Counted from the stretch's first letter, positions 54,213 to 61,531 are shown. The stretch: 64,000 bases of DNA from JAQBXX01 sp947085325 (GCA_947085325.1 CAMTVY010000005.1:47844-111843); one strand, 5' to 3'. Numbers and translations: made by a program. Notes: a model not told the origin generated them from the sequence alone.

Positions 54213-54643
54213 GCGAAGGCCTCCACCACGAGCACCCAATTTGCATTAGTCAACGTAACCTGCGCGCCCGTCCCCTTGTCGGCAGCAAGGAAGATGCTTA
54301 CTGAGGACGCGAAGCGGATGGTAATATTGGCCGCATCAGCCACCACGGACGACAGTCTTGATGTGGTGTTTGAGTTGTTGGCGGCAGACAGCACCACGTC
54401 CCCAACAGCATACCCATTCTCAGCCGTCACGCATTTGGCCCAGACATTAATTAATATCGGAGACCGCCCCAACCCATGCGCCAACGTTAGCAGGCCCGCG
54501 CTGGTGAGGATTTGATTCCCGCTGTTGTAACGAGCCGTGAACCCCAGGGCAGCGAGCAGTGCGGCGGGCGACAGCATTTTACCGGCAGACACACCAGCAC
54601 GAACCTCAGCAGCCGTTGCGAGAGATCGAGACAGGGCGCTCAT
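54209..54643 (-). CDS. Spike/receptor-binding candidate
   Basis: A 144-residue protein. The N-terminal segment ATAAEVRAGVSAGKMLSPAAL is a fibre motif common in tailed phages. The C-terminal 90 residues are beta-rich (AHGLGRSPILINVWAKC, LTNANWVLVVEAF) like fibre-tip domains. In PM2 the receptor-binding spike is P1, not similar at this level of inspection. Its start directly follows the upstream stop (TAAATG). Confidence 0.65.
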   Translation of the reverse strand: MSALSRSLATAAEVRAGVSAGKMLSPAALLAALGFTARYNSGNQILTSAGLLTLAHGLGRSPILINVWAKCVTAENGYAVGDVVLSAANNSNTTSRLSSVVADAANITIRFASSVSIFLAADKGTGAQVTLTNANWVLVVEAFA

Positions 54644-55225
54644 TTACGCAATCACCTGGACACGCACATTCTGCCCGGCAGCGCCGCTGATACCGAACCA
54701 GGCAGCGCCCGGCGCATCATCCTCCGACCACAGATCACCGGGCGCGAGCTTGATACAGCCGTTGACGGTGGTGACGCCGGCACCGCCGAGCCATACGTCG
54801 GCGGTGCCGTTATTGAGCACGCGCAGTCCTCTCCGCGCCGGGTCAGCGGCCACCAGAGCGGTCTCCGCAACGCCCACGGTGACGGCCGCCGTGTTGGTTA
54901 TCGTGGTGCCCAGCACCGTCTTGACGTTCGCCGTGTTCAGTATCTGCACGTCGCCGACGGTGCGGTCATAGCCGCCGCGTCCGCGCGTGAGCGCGAACTT
55001 TACCGTTTGAGCGGTGGGGCTGGTAACATCGACGCGATCAAAGCCGCCGTCAGGCAGCGCGAAGAACCCGGACTCAACAGCGAGCGCATTGTCGCCGAGG
55101 TTAGCGCCGCCGCGAAAGAACGAGACGCTTACCGGGCCGACGGTGGACAGCAGCCGGAAATAGGATCCGGGGATGCTGAACGCCTTGGTTTCATTGATCG
55201 CAAATGTTTCAGAAATCGTACGCAT
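54644..55225 (-). CDS. Beta-rich minor structural protein
   Basis: A 193-residue protein of two beta domains. The first (to about 95) has FRLLSTVGPVSVSFFRGG and TAQTVKFALTRGRGGYDR; the second has ARRGLRVLNNGTADVWLGG and LAPGDLWSEDDAPGAAWFGIS. Similar proteins occur among phage virion genes. It precedes the spike candidate and may be a spike base or penton. Function inferred only. Confidence 0.65.
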   Translation of the reverse strand: MRTISETFAINETKAFSIPGSYFRLLSTVGPVSVSFFRGGANLGDNALAVESGFFALPDGGFDRVDVTSPTAQTVKFALTRGRGGYDRTVGDVQILNTANVKTVLGTTITNTAAVTVGVAETALVAADPARRGLRVLNNGTADVWLGGAGVTTVNGCIKLAPGDLWSEDDAPGAAWFGISGAAGQNVRVQVIA

Positions 55226-55231
55226 GGTGCC

Positions 55232-55627
55232 TCACTTTAGCGCCTTGACCGCGACCACGCCGACGATGGCGAGCGCGGCGGCGATCAGGTATTTGCTGTC
55301 GGCGGTCTGGCCCTTCGCATCCTCGTAGGCCGTGGCGACCAGATCACCGGACGACTGCACAAGGGCGGCGTTCTGGGTGAGCGCCTCACTGGCGACGCCG
55401 AGCAGCAGCGCAAGACTTTCTCCGGTTGACATCGCGTTTGCCTCCGCGAACGCGAAGGCCGACGCGATGGCCGAGCCGTCCAGGACGCTGAGATTCACTG
55501 TCGAATAATCACCACCCGCAGAGAGGTCCGCGCTCACGCCTGTGCCGCCGTCACCTACCACAAGACGCTTGTCTATGTTGGTGGTGGACGATTTTGAGGA
55601 GCTTTTACCGCCGCCGCCGAGACTCAA
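55232..55627 (-). CDS. Membrane-tethered minor virion protein
   Basis: A 131-residue protein. A Gly/Ser-rich N-terminus (LGGGGKSSSKSS) is followed by an Ala-rich helical region (IASAFAFAEANAMSTGESLALLLG) and a C-terminal membrane helix (YLIAAALAIVGVVAVKAL). The start is decided by GGGAGG seven bases before TTG at 55627, which overlaps the upstream stop as TTGA; a GTG at 55642 is the alternative. Function unknown. Confidence 0.62.
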   Translation of the reverse strand: MSLGGGGKSSSKSSTTNIDKRLVVGDGGTGVSADLSAGGDYSTVNLSVLDGSAIASAFAFAEANAMSTGESLALLLGVASEALTQNAALVQSSGDLVATAYEDAKGQTADSKYLIAAALAIVGVVAVKALK

Positions 55628-56091
55628 GTGATCGCCTCCCACTGCTCGAACGTCTCACCGTCCGCGTCCGCACTGTAGCGGTAGAACTCGTGCACCTCAC
55701 GCTCAACGTTGCGTGCGTGTTCAAAGCCGGCGATCAGGTAGGCCGTGGTGACGATCACTTTTTCCAGGGCGCAGCGATATACAAATCCGTAGATGCGCGT
55801 ATCACGGCGCGGGTCACGGTGCCACCCGTTGCTCGCATCCCACTGCAACAGCGCAGACGCCAGCAGCGGCGCGAGCCATGCGCGGTACTTTTCAAAAAAG
55901 GGATTGTTGGGGAGGTTGACCAGGGCGAGCAGCAGCAGGCGCGACATAGCGGCGCTGTCGCAGCCGGGCTTGTCGCCGTCCACGAAGTCATCCGCAATCT
56001 GAGACACCTCGCCGAGCGAGACCAGCATACGCACCGCCGCCTCATCGCCCTGGCACCAGCGGTATAAATTCTCAATCTCAGGATTTTTCAT
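55624..56091 (-). CDS. Unknown helical viral protein
   Basis: A 155-residue soluble protein that I do not recognise. It is mainly helical, with an acidic cluster IADDFVDGDKPG and conserved-looking FFEKYRAWLAPLLASALLQWDASNGWH. The real start is ATG 56091, which overlaps the upstream stop as ATGA; the longer frame to 56358 lies over another gene. It sits among virion genes and could be an assembly factor. Confidence 0.6.
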   Translation of the reverse strand: MKNPEIENLYRWCQGDEAAVRMLVSLGEVSQIADDFVDGDKPGCDSAAMSRLLLLALVNLPNNPFFEKYRAWLAPLLASALLQWDASNGWHRDPRRDTRIYGFVYRCALEKVIVTTAYLIAGFEHARNVEREVHEFYRYSADADGETFEQWEAIT

Positions 56092-56420
56092 TTTCGCTGT
56101 TTTTTGAGCCACACCAGCACCAGCAGGCCGAGGCCGGCGAGCACCCAGAGGGACATCGGTTGAGTTTGAGAGATACCGCCCGGCCCGAAATCGACCGCGA
56201 AACCGGAATTGTCGAAACTGGCGTACCCGCCCGCGTCCGAGTAGGCCGGTGACGGTGACGGCGCCAGGGCTGCGCCCAGAACGCTGGACGCGGCCCCCAT
56301 CCAGTCCATGCCAGCAGCAGCCATGGGTTCTAGCGAGACCCCGCCCGGCTGCTCCCACGGCGAGGGAAACCAGTCAGCCGCGCTGCCAAAGCCGCCGGGC
56401 GTTGCCACATGAAATGACAC
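56088..56420 (-). CDS. Virion-type protein with C-terminal membrane helix
   Basis: A 110-residue protein. Residues 1-85 are rich in Gly, Ala, Pro and aromatic residues. The end is a membrane helix with a basic tail (SLWVLAGLGLLVLVWLKKQRK). It starts at GTG 56420, three bases after the upstream stop. Likely inserted in the viral inner membrane, as PM2 P3/P6 are. Confidence 0.6.
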   Translation of the reverse strand: MSFHVATPGGFGSAADWFPSPWEQPGGVSLEPMAAAGMDWMGAASSVLGAALAPSPSPAYSDAGGYASFDNSGFAVDFGPGGISQTQPMSLWVLAGLGLLVLVWLKKQRK

Positions 56421-56423
56421 ACG

Positions 56424-56690
56424 CTAGTCCCGCATCAGCAGGTACAGGGCGGATCCGGCCAGCACCACCACCGCGACCATCACCATGGGGTTGCTGGCCA
56501 TGCCGGCCATGCTGTCCATGGTGCCGCGCTGGTAGATCCGACCGCGATCATCCACGCCGTACTGCTCGCCCGCGCTGGGCGCGAAGCGTGGCGCAAACTC
56601 GTAATCGGCGGCGCGGCCTATCGAGTATGACAGTACCTGCTGCCACCACGTGTCACCGACCATCAGGCCGGGTGTCGTATGATCAGCCAT
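56424..56690 (-). CDS. Virion-type protein with C-terminal membrane helix
   Basis: An 88-residue protein with an aromatic/charged N-terminal part (TWWQQVLSYSIGRAADYEF) and a C-terminal helix (MVMVAVVVLAGSALYLLMRD). AAGGGGG stands 8 bases before the ATG, the same strong site used by the capsid gene, so high expression is expected. It follows the capsid gene. Function unknown. Confidence 0.65.
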   Translation of the reverse strand: MADHTTPGLMVGDTWWQQVLSYSIGRAADYEFAPRFAPSAGEQYGVDDRGRIYQRGTMDSMAGMASNPMVMVAVVVLAGSALYLLMRD

Positions 56691-56700
56691 GGCGGCCCCC

Positions 56701-57510
56701 TTAGTTGTTGCTCAGCGGGTCGAGTAACTCCGCGACCACGGCCACGTTGCCCGCGCCGGATGTCGTGACGTAGTACTCCATGGTATCCGCGCTGGCGGCG
56801 TTCATGATCTGATTCATGTCGCCGTCCTGGACGAAGTCCACGGAGTACAGATTCGCCTGGGGAACGCGCTGGTATTCCTTCTGCAGGAACTCATTCACCA
56901 GCCGTATAGACTCATGGCGCGTCAGACCTTTGCGCTTGACTTCGACTTCAGTCACGATGCCGCCGCCGAACATATGCAGGCGCTTGATCAGCGAGCCGGA
57001 CTGTCGCCCATACGGAATGCTGAGCGGGTATTTGCCGGCGGCGTTGATCACGTGATTGAAATTGAGCACCTTGCCGATCAGCGCACTTACCGGCCCCGCT
57101 TGGCGAGGGCCCACTTCAGCCCAGGCTTCGAGCGTCGGCGCGGTAGCAGCACCGATCTGGAACTCGCCGGTGAAGGACATAACGCCGGCGTTGGTGTCGA
57201 TCGCGCCGAGGGTCTGGTGGAAGATGTTGCGGGATCGAATCTCGGAAAAGTCGATCGTCATATACGCGGCGTCAGCCGCGATGCCCCGGTACTGCATGCG
57301 GCTGTCGTTACGCGCGCCTGTGTCGTCGAAAATCAGCTTGCCGTTGATCTTCAGTTTCATGTCCGTCAGCATCGCCTTGGTGAAGGTGGTGCCGCCGAGT
57401 TTCAGGATCAGGCGGTTGACGGTGTAACCAAACAGGTTGCGCAGGTCGAGCGTCGCCAGCGAGTTGGCGGCGACGTTCGAGAACGGCAGGCATTTGCGTA
57501 AATCAGCCAT
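56701..57510 (-). CDS. Double-jelly-roll major capsid protein (PM2 P2-like)
   Basis: A 269-residue protein, the length I recall for PM2 P2. The N-terminus LPFSNVAANSLATLDL, then LTDMKLKINGKLIFDD, parallels P2 (SIPNVAAGNSC..., KNVRVELDGRLL). The second half holds YSVDFVQDGDMNQIM where P2 has LDFMLEGDVYQSVL. Two beta-rich halves (about 1-140 and 145-262) match two jelly rolls. AAGGGGG precedes the ATG. The call rests on my recollection of P2, gene context and size; a structure prediction would settle it. Confidence 0.87.
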   Translation of the reverse strand: MADLRKCLPFSNVAANSLATLDLRNLFGYTVNRLILKLGGTTFTKAMLTDMKLKINGKLIFDDTGARNDSRMQYRGIAADAAYMTIDFSEIRSRNIFHQTLGAIDTNAGVMSFTGEFQIGAATAPTLEAWAEVGPRQAGPVSALIGKVLNFNHVINAAGKYPLSIPYGRQSGSLIKRLHMFGGGIVTEVEVKRKGLTRHESIRLVNEFLQKEYQRVPQANLYSVDFVQDGDMNQIMNAASADTMEYYVTTSGAGNVAVVAELLDPLSNN

Positions 57511-57520
57511 GACAGCCCCC

Positions 57521-57616
57521 TTACGCGATCAGGTCTTTCAGGACGGGAACGTTGAGCCGCTTGACCGCGATGATTGCGATCAGAGCCACAACGGCGATCT
57601 CAAAATATTTTTTCAC
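57521..57616 (-). CDS. 31-residue membrane micro-protein before the capsid gene
   Basis: GTG at 57616 stands eight bases after GGAGG and opens a frame of 31 residues, VKKYFEIAVVALIAIIAVKR..., one helix with basic ends. The stop lies 10 bases before the capsid ATG. An in-frame ATG at 57631 would give 36 residues but lies over the ribosome site. PM2 also encodes very small membrane proteins. Function unknown. Confidence 0.65.
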   Translation of the reverse strand: MKKYFEIAVVALIAIIAVKRLNVPVLKDLIA

Positions 57617-57631
57617 CGGGAATACCTCCAT

Positions 57632-57717
57632 CAATGACCGGCACAAGCGCCGGAGTAATGACGAGGCTATACCCGCTTTCCCAAAAATCTACGGGTGTTA
57701 ACGTTAACGCTCACGAC
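57632..57717 (-). promoter_or_regulatory. Late-operon control region with GTTAACGTTAAC palindrome
   Basis: This 86-base gap between the ATPase and the late genes is the longest break in the minus-strand block. It has the 12-base palindrome GTTAACGTTAAC at 57697-57708, a second copy of which lies at 60405-60416, and a hairpin CCGGC/GCCGG at 57638-57653 in the presumed leader. TATAGC near 57670 could be a -10 box. Likely the late promoter and its operator. Confidence 0.5.
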
Positions 57718-58344
57718 TCAGGGGATGGCGACCTTATCCCGCGTAATCTCGCCGGTGAGCATGTTTTTTTGCATGAAATGCAGCGGCAACAGCGCCGTCA
57801 GATCGTCTACCGGCACATCGAGCGCATCTGCCATCACGCGCTTGTCGCTGCCCGCGTTGAGACGGCCCACGCGGATCACGGTAGCGTTGCCGAAGAAGGT
57901 CTTGTCCACCAGCGCCGGGCGCTGTGTGGTGCCGATCAGCGATAGCCCGCGATGCCGGCCACCCGTCACCGCCTCCATCCACCTGGGCGGCGAGAACCCG
58001 GCTTTCGTCACCAGCGCCAGCTCCTCCACCAGCAGCGTGCAATTGCCCGCCGCGATCGCCATGCCGCAGACGACGGCGAACTGCCGCTCGAAACGCTTAA
58101 CGTTGGTGTTGTCAGGCTGGTAGACGAACGCGAACCGGCCCCGGCTGCCGGCGTCTGCCAGATCCGTCACCAGCGGCGACAGCTTGCCGGCGTACACCCG
58201 GCCCATGGCGTCATATTCCCGCATCGGATCCCACACCAGCAGGCGCGGCGGTTTTTTCTTGGAGAGCTGGCCTTTCAGGTAGAGAGATTTACCGGAGCCG
58301 GTCGAACCGATGATGGCGAGGATGGCGGCGTGGTTTTTACTCAT
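57718..58344 (-). CDS. A32-like genome-packaging ATPase (PM2 P9-like)
   Basis: A 208-residue FtsK/HerA-superfamily NTPase. Walker A GSTGSGKS is at residues 13-20, Walker B CTLLVEE at 102-108, and the A32-type polar motif GTTQRP at 138-143. These small ATPases package DNA in membrane-containing icosahedral viruses such as PRD1 and PM2. ATGA overlap with the upstream gene. The next gene downstream is the late block with the capsid protein. Confidence 0.9.
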   Translation of the reverse strand: MSKNHAAILAIIGSTGSGKSLYLKGQLSKKKPPRLLVWDPMREYDAMGRVYAGKLSPLVTDLADAGSRGRFAFVYQPDNTNVKRFERQFAVVCGMAIAAGNCTLLVEELALVTKAGFSPPRWMEAVTGGRHRGLSLIGTTQRPALVDKTFFGNATVIRVGRLNAGSDKRVMADALDVPVDDLTALLPLHFMQKNMLTGEITRDKVAIP

Positions 58345-58760
58345 GCGGCGACCGGCGCCGGTGCAGTATCTTCCACCGGGACAGGTGCCGCCGCGCGCTG
58401 AGACCTGAACGCCTGGGCAGTGGCCAGCGACAGCGGCACGGCCACCAGGGCAAACGCGATTTCCTCTTTGTAGCGCTCGAACAGACCGCCCGCCGTGAGG
58501 CCGTACTTTTTCATCAGCGGCGCGGTGACGCCGGCGAGCTTGTCCTGCACGTCATCGGTGTAGATCGGCGCGAGGAACGGGAAGATCGCGTTGGTGTGGA
58601 CGCACACCAGCCCGATAATCATGCGGGCCTCGTCCAGATCCGTGGGCACCGGCTCAGCGGCGACCGGCGCCGCCTCAGGCGCAGCCTGCGGACCTACGGT
58701 GTCTGCATCGGCCTGCGCGGCCTCGTGCGCGAGCGCGGAAAAATCAGTATCGTCCGTCAT
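58341..58760 (-). CDS. Viral membrane protein of unknown role
   Basis: A 139-residue protein. The first 40 residues are acidic and Ala/Pro-rich (disordered), the centre is helical (ARMIIGLVCVHTNAIFPFLAPIY), and a membrane helix follows near residue 105 (IAFALVAVPLSLATAQAF). ATGA overlaps link it to the zinc-ribbon gene and the ATPase. It may anchor the packaging motor in the membrane; this is only inferred from position. Confidence 0.6.
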   Translation of the reverse strand: MTDDTDFSALAHEAAQADADTVGPQAAPEAAPVAAEPVPTDLDEARMIIGLVCVHTNAIFPFLAPIYTDDVQDKLAGVTAPLMKKYGLTAGGLFERYKEEIAFALVAVPLSLATAQAFRSQRAAAPVPVEDTAPAPVAA

Positions 58761-59041
58761 GTGAACATATCGAAGATGGTTTTCTCAGCACGCGGCGGCT
58801 CAACCTCAGGCGCTGGCGCGGCGGCTTTGTCAGCCGGCGCGTGCACCGGCTTCATGCGCGACCGGATCAGCCGGTTGCTTTGCGTCCAGCGGGAAAAAAT
58901 CTGAGTACCGCACTCATCGCAATTTATATATGCGCGGCGGCTGAGTTTTTGCTCGCGCACCGGCGCCGAATCGAACCCGCACACCGGACACGCGATGTAG
59001 CCGATATCCGGATTTTTCCCCGCCTCCACTTTATCCACCAT
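58757..59041 (-). CDS. Zinc-ribbon protein, candidate transcription factor
   Basis: A 94-residue protein with CPVCGFDSAP at 18-21 and INCDECGTQIFSRW at 41-44, a four-Cys zinc ribbon, and a Pro/Ala-rich tail. PM2 has a small zinc-finger factor (P14) that activates its late promoter; this gene has a similar place between the initiator and the ATPase. The ATG follows GGGGGTGA. Confidence 0.75.
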   Translation of the reverse strand: MVDKVEAGKNPDIGYIACPVCGFDSAPVREQKLSRRAYINCDECGTQIFSRWTQSNRLIRSRMKPVHAPADKAAAPAPEVEPPRAEKTIFDMFT

Positions 59042-59198
59042 TCACCCCCGCCTGTAACCGTTCAACTTCCTTCACCAGCTCCGTCAACAGATCCAGCAGC
59101 TCATTCACCACGGCCGGCAGCGCGGCGGCCTGCGCCACGAGCGGCAGGCGGCGCGTCACGCGCACGCGGTTGGTCAAGCGCTCAAGCTGCGTACGCAT
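59031..59198 (-). CDS. Small coiled-coil protein
   Basis: A 55-residue protein, MRTQLERLTNRVRVTRRLP, then heptad-rich LLDLLTELVKEVERLQAG, consistent with a short coiled coil and basic N-terminus. The ATG at 59198 overlaps the end of the initiator gene by 17 bases. An accessory replication or regulatory protein is possible. Confidence 0.6.
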   Translation of the reverse strand: MRTQLERLTNRVRVTRRLPLVAQAAALPAVVNELLDLLTELVKEVERLQAGVNGG

Positions 59199-60324
59199 CG
59201 CTCGCCCCCAGCAACCGACCATTCCACAGCGGCACCGTACATCGAAGATGGTTTAGGAGGCCGTGCAGCTCGTGCTGCGACCGGAGCGCGGCGTTCAGCA
59301 CCTCGCCACGCGCGCCGGCGCGCAGCACGATGGCCCACGTAAAATCATCAATCAGCGCGGCCAGCGTTTTTTCGTCCGGATCGCGCTCTACCAAATCCAA
59401 GTCGCATTGTTCCTCACCGACCTGCAACCGATCGCGCAGGCCGCGCGACCAGAACAGTTGGCGCTTGCCCTTGAAGCACTGCGCGAACTCCCGGAATAGC
59501 CAGGCGGCGCGTTTATCGCCGGTGGCGGCGTCGGCCAGCAGTTCCCACGTGGTACGGCTGGATGATGTCTTGGCCCGCTTCAAGTGCGGCTTGGAAATTT
59601 CCGCTGCAAAACCCCATTTCGCCACGTACTCACCGGCATAGCGTGCGCCGCGCACGTCCGCACCGTGCGCGTACGATGGTGCGGGCAGCCCCTCACGCGC
59701 ACACGCCCTGTACCAGAGCACGAACAGCCGCCGCCTGAGCTGCGTCAGCGCGTGTCCGGTGAGAGGATGCCGGGAAAACATGATCGCGTGCGTGTGCGGA
59801 TGCCAGCCGTTAACGCCGTGCGTGACCTCGAGCGCGCGGATCTCACCGATCAGGCCAAAGTCTTGCTGCAATTGCTTGTAGGCCCGGCCCGACTTGGTGC
59901 GGCGCTGGGCCTTGCTGAATTTTTCCAGCAGATCCGGTAGCGGATCCTCCAGGCCATGCCGCACCGTGAGCGTCACCAGCGATACGCCCATGCCGTTACC
60001 CACTGCGCTGTCAATCGCCCGCTGCACTTCGGCCTTGCGCCCTTCGGCGATTTTGGCCGAGCACACCGGGCAGCACCACACGTTACCGCACCGCATCAGG
60101 CCGCTGAACCAAGCCTTGCCCTGGCCGACCCACACGCCGACGTTCGAGCCGCCGCGATTAAGCCGCGTGTGGCAGCGCTGTTGCCTGGGATCATCCGGCA
60201 GGAGGTCAGCCGCCACCTTGAGCAGCCGCCACTTGGTCAGCGTCCGCTGGCCCTGTACCCCATCGGAGTGGAAGCAGTACTCGTCAGGATCACCAAGGGG
60301 CGCGGGTGACGCGGCGGCGGTCAT
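59182..60324 (-). CDS. Rolling-circle replication initiator (HUH, Y-x3-Y)
   Basis: A 380-residue nicking enzyme that would start rolling-circle replication of the circular genome. A Cys cluster CGNVWCCPVC lies at 79-88, HUH motif 1 at about 115-123 (SLVTLTVRH), motif 2 HPHTH at 175-179, and motif 3 YAGEYVAKW with Tyr229 and Tyr233. The two Tyr three apart define the superfamily I type of phiX174 A and PM2 P12. The ATG at 60324 overlaps the upstream stop as ATGA; the longer frame to 60378 is not used. Confidence 0.9.
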   Translation of the reverse strand: MTAAASPAPLGDPDEYCFHSDGVQGQRTLTKWRLLKVAADLLPDDPRQQRCHTRLNRGGSNVGVWVGQGKAWFSGLMRCGNVWCCPVCSAKIAEGRKAEVQRAIDSAVGNGMGVSLVTLTVRHGLEDPLPDLLEKFSKAQRRTKSGRAYKQLQQDFGLIGEIRALEVTHGVNGWHPHTHAIMFSRHPLTGHALTQLRRRLFVLWYRACAREGLPAPSYAHGADVRGARYAGEYVAKWGFAAEISKPHLKRAKTSSSRTTWELLADAATGDKRAAWLFREFAQCFKGKRQLFWSRGLRDRLQVGEEQCDLDLVERDPDEKTLAALIDDFTWAIVLRAGARGEVLNAALRSQHELHGLLNHLRCTVPLWNGRLLGASDAYAA

Positions 60325-60461
60325 TGGTGGAGCGCCCAAATCAGCACCACGCCCACCACAGGAGCGGCCACCAGGCACGCGATGGCGCAGCGCTTCAGCA
60401 GCACGTTAACGTTAACGCCGCCGCGCGTGATGATCGGCGGCGGCTGGTTGCCACGCATCAT
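60321..60461 (-). CDS. Tiny membrane protein before the initiator
   Basis: A 46-residue frame, MMRGNQPPPIITRGGVNVNV, then a helix CAIACLVAAPVVGVVLIWAL. ATGA overlaps at both ends. Its VNVNV codons form the second GTTAACGTTAAC palindrome. Function unknown. Confidence 0.62.
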   Translation of the reverse strand: MMRGNQPPPIITRGGVNVNVLLKRCAIACLVAAPVVGVVLIWALHQ

Positions 60462-60607
60462 GGAGCGAATAAAAAAGCGCCGGTAGCGACTGCCACCGGC
60501 ACAAGTACAGCAGCAGCCACGCGGAAATAACGACTGAGCAGATAGCGGCGGCGACCGGCGAGGTACAGCGCGGTGCAGGTGGCGTCGTAGTGCGGGGTGA
60601 ACATCAT
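60458..60607 (-). CDS. Tiny membrane protein
   Basis: A 49-residue frame, MMFTPHYDATCTALYLAG, a basic RRRYLLSRYFR segment, and a helix VAAAVLVPVAVATGAFLF. ATGA overlaps on both sides support translation. Unrecognised. Confidence 0.62.
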   Translation of the reverse strand: MMFTPHYDATCTALYLAGRRRYLLSRYFRVAAAVLVPVAVATGAFLFAP

Positions 60608-60987
60608 GGCGCGGCCCTCTTCTTGCGGCCGGTTTTCTTTGCCACCGGCGCCGCAATCTTGCGACGCTTCGGCGGGAGACGGGTGGAGGGGCGCTTCTTC
60701 GACGGAGCCGGTGCCGCCCTCCCCTGCTCCTGGGCACGCTCGCCGAGCGCGGCCAGGATGAACTGCGCCGCGCTGCTGAGGTGCGGCAGCGCGGCATGGT
60801 CATCGCCGAGCATGGCCGCCGCCTCATCAACCTGAAAGAGTGCCGACCAGTTGTACGCCTGAGCGTCAACCCATGGGCTCGTGAGATCAGACGCCGCACA
60901 CTGCACCTTGTGCGCAGCCGGGTTGCCCGTGCCGATCAGGCCCACGGCGATCATCAGTTCATCATGTGCGTCATCCAGCATCTTCAT
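60604..60987 (-). CDS. Early viral protein with basic tail
   Basis: A 127-residue protein. Residues 1-90 are helical and acidic (LDDAHDELMIAVGLIG, VDEAAAMLGDDHAAL); the last 35 are Lys/Arg/Pro-rich (KKRPSTRLPPKRRKIAAPVAKKTGRKKR), a likely nucleic-acid-binding tail. Second gene of the early operon. Possibly a DNA-condensing or replication accessory protein. Confidence 0.62.
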   Translation of the reverse strand: MKMLDDAHDELMIAVGLIGTGNPAAHKVQCAASDLTSPWVDAQAYNWSALFQVDEAAAMLGDDHAALPHLSSAAQFILAALGERAQEQGRAAPAPSKKRPSTRLPPKRRKIAAPVAKKTGRKKRAAP

Positions 60988-61322
60988 GTGCGAGCGCTCC
61001 CGTTGGAATTGAATATCTGATTAAAAAGCTGCTGCGGATCAAGAAATCGATCAACGTCCACCGGCCCGCCGAGGCATAACTCGACGGCTTCCTGCAGGCG
61101 GTCGAACGTCATGAGCAGCACCGGCTGGCGCAGTTGCCAGTAGGCGATTTCGTAAGGGTCTCTACTTATCCACCACGCGTGGGGATACCGCGCCTTGACT
61201 AGCGCCAACTGATCGCATTCAGGGGCTTTGATACGAGACGCGGCCACATCGAGCAGCATCAAAACTGCTGGCGTGCGGCTAACAGGCTTGGAGCCTGCCT
61301 GTATATTGAGCACTGCACTCAT
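60984..61322 (-). CDS. First gene of the early operon, unknown function
   Basis: A 112-residue soluble protein, MSAVLNIQAGSKPVSRTPAVLMLLD, with KARYPHAWWISRDPYEIAYWQLRQPVLLMTFDRLQEAVEL. No family recognised. GGGAGG lies about 9 bases before the ATG at 61322. It is transcribed from the switch region divergently to the repressor. Confidence 0.6.
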   Translation of the reverse strand: MSAVLNIQAGSKPVSRTPAVLMLLDVAASRIKAPECDQLALVKARYPHAWWISRDPYEIAYWQLRQPVLLMTFDRLQEAVELCLGGPVDVDRFLDPQQLFNQIFNSNGSART

Positions 61323-61354
61323 GGGGCATTACCTCCCTTTCGGCTGTTGTCAGG

Positions 61355-61419
61355 CCAAGGCCACCGGGAGCGAGTGAGCCGGGTTAGGGAGGAACCCACA
61401 CCCGCCCCCGGTGGCTTGG
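61355..61419 (-). promoter_or_regulatory. Large branched stem-loop in the early leader
   Basis: CCAAGGCCACCGGG (61355-61368) pairs with CCCGGTGGCTTGG (61407-61419) with one bulge. Inside, GGGTT (61381-61385) pairs with AACCC (61393-61397). It lies between the early promoter and its first gene. It could be an attenuator, a replication origin structure or a packaging signal. Confidence 0.55.
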
Positions 61420-61426
61420 TGCGCCG

Positions 61427-61499
61427 ATTATAAACACACCTCGATTGTGCAAACAATACCCATGAGTGCATTGATCGACAACAACACAGGGTCTAAGAT
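61427..61499. promoter_or_regulatory. Divergent lysogeny switch: two promoters and two operator-like sites
   Basis: Minus strand (early): -10 TATAAT at 61432-61427 and -35 TTGTTT at 61456-61451, spacing 18. Plus strand (repressor): -35 TTGATC at 61471-61476 and -10 TAAGAT at 61494-61499, spacing 17. ATTGTGCAAACAAT at 61444-61457 covers the early -35, and a related ATTGATCGACAAC begins at 61470 and covers the repressor -35. The geometry is that of a repressor that blocks early genes and limits itself. Confidence 0.65.
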
Positions 61500-61531
61500 C
61501 ATGCGACCATGAGCCATCGGAGGAACCACAC

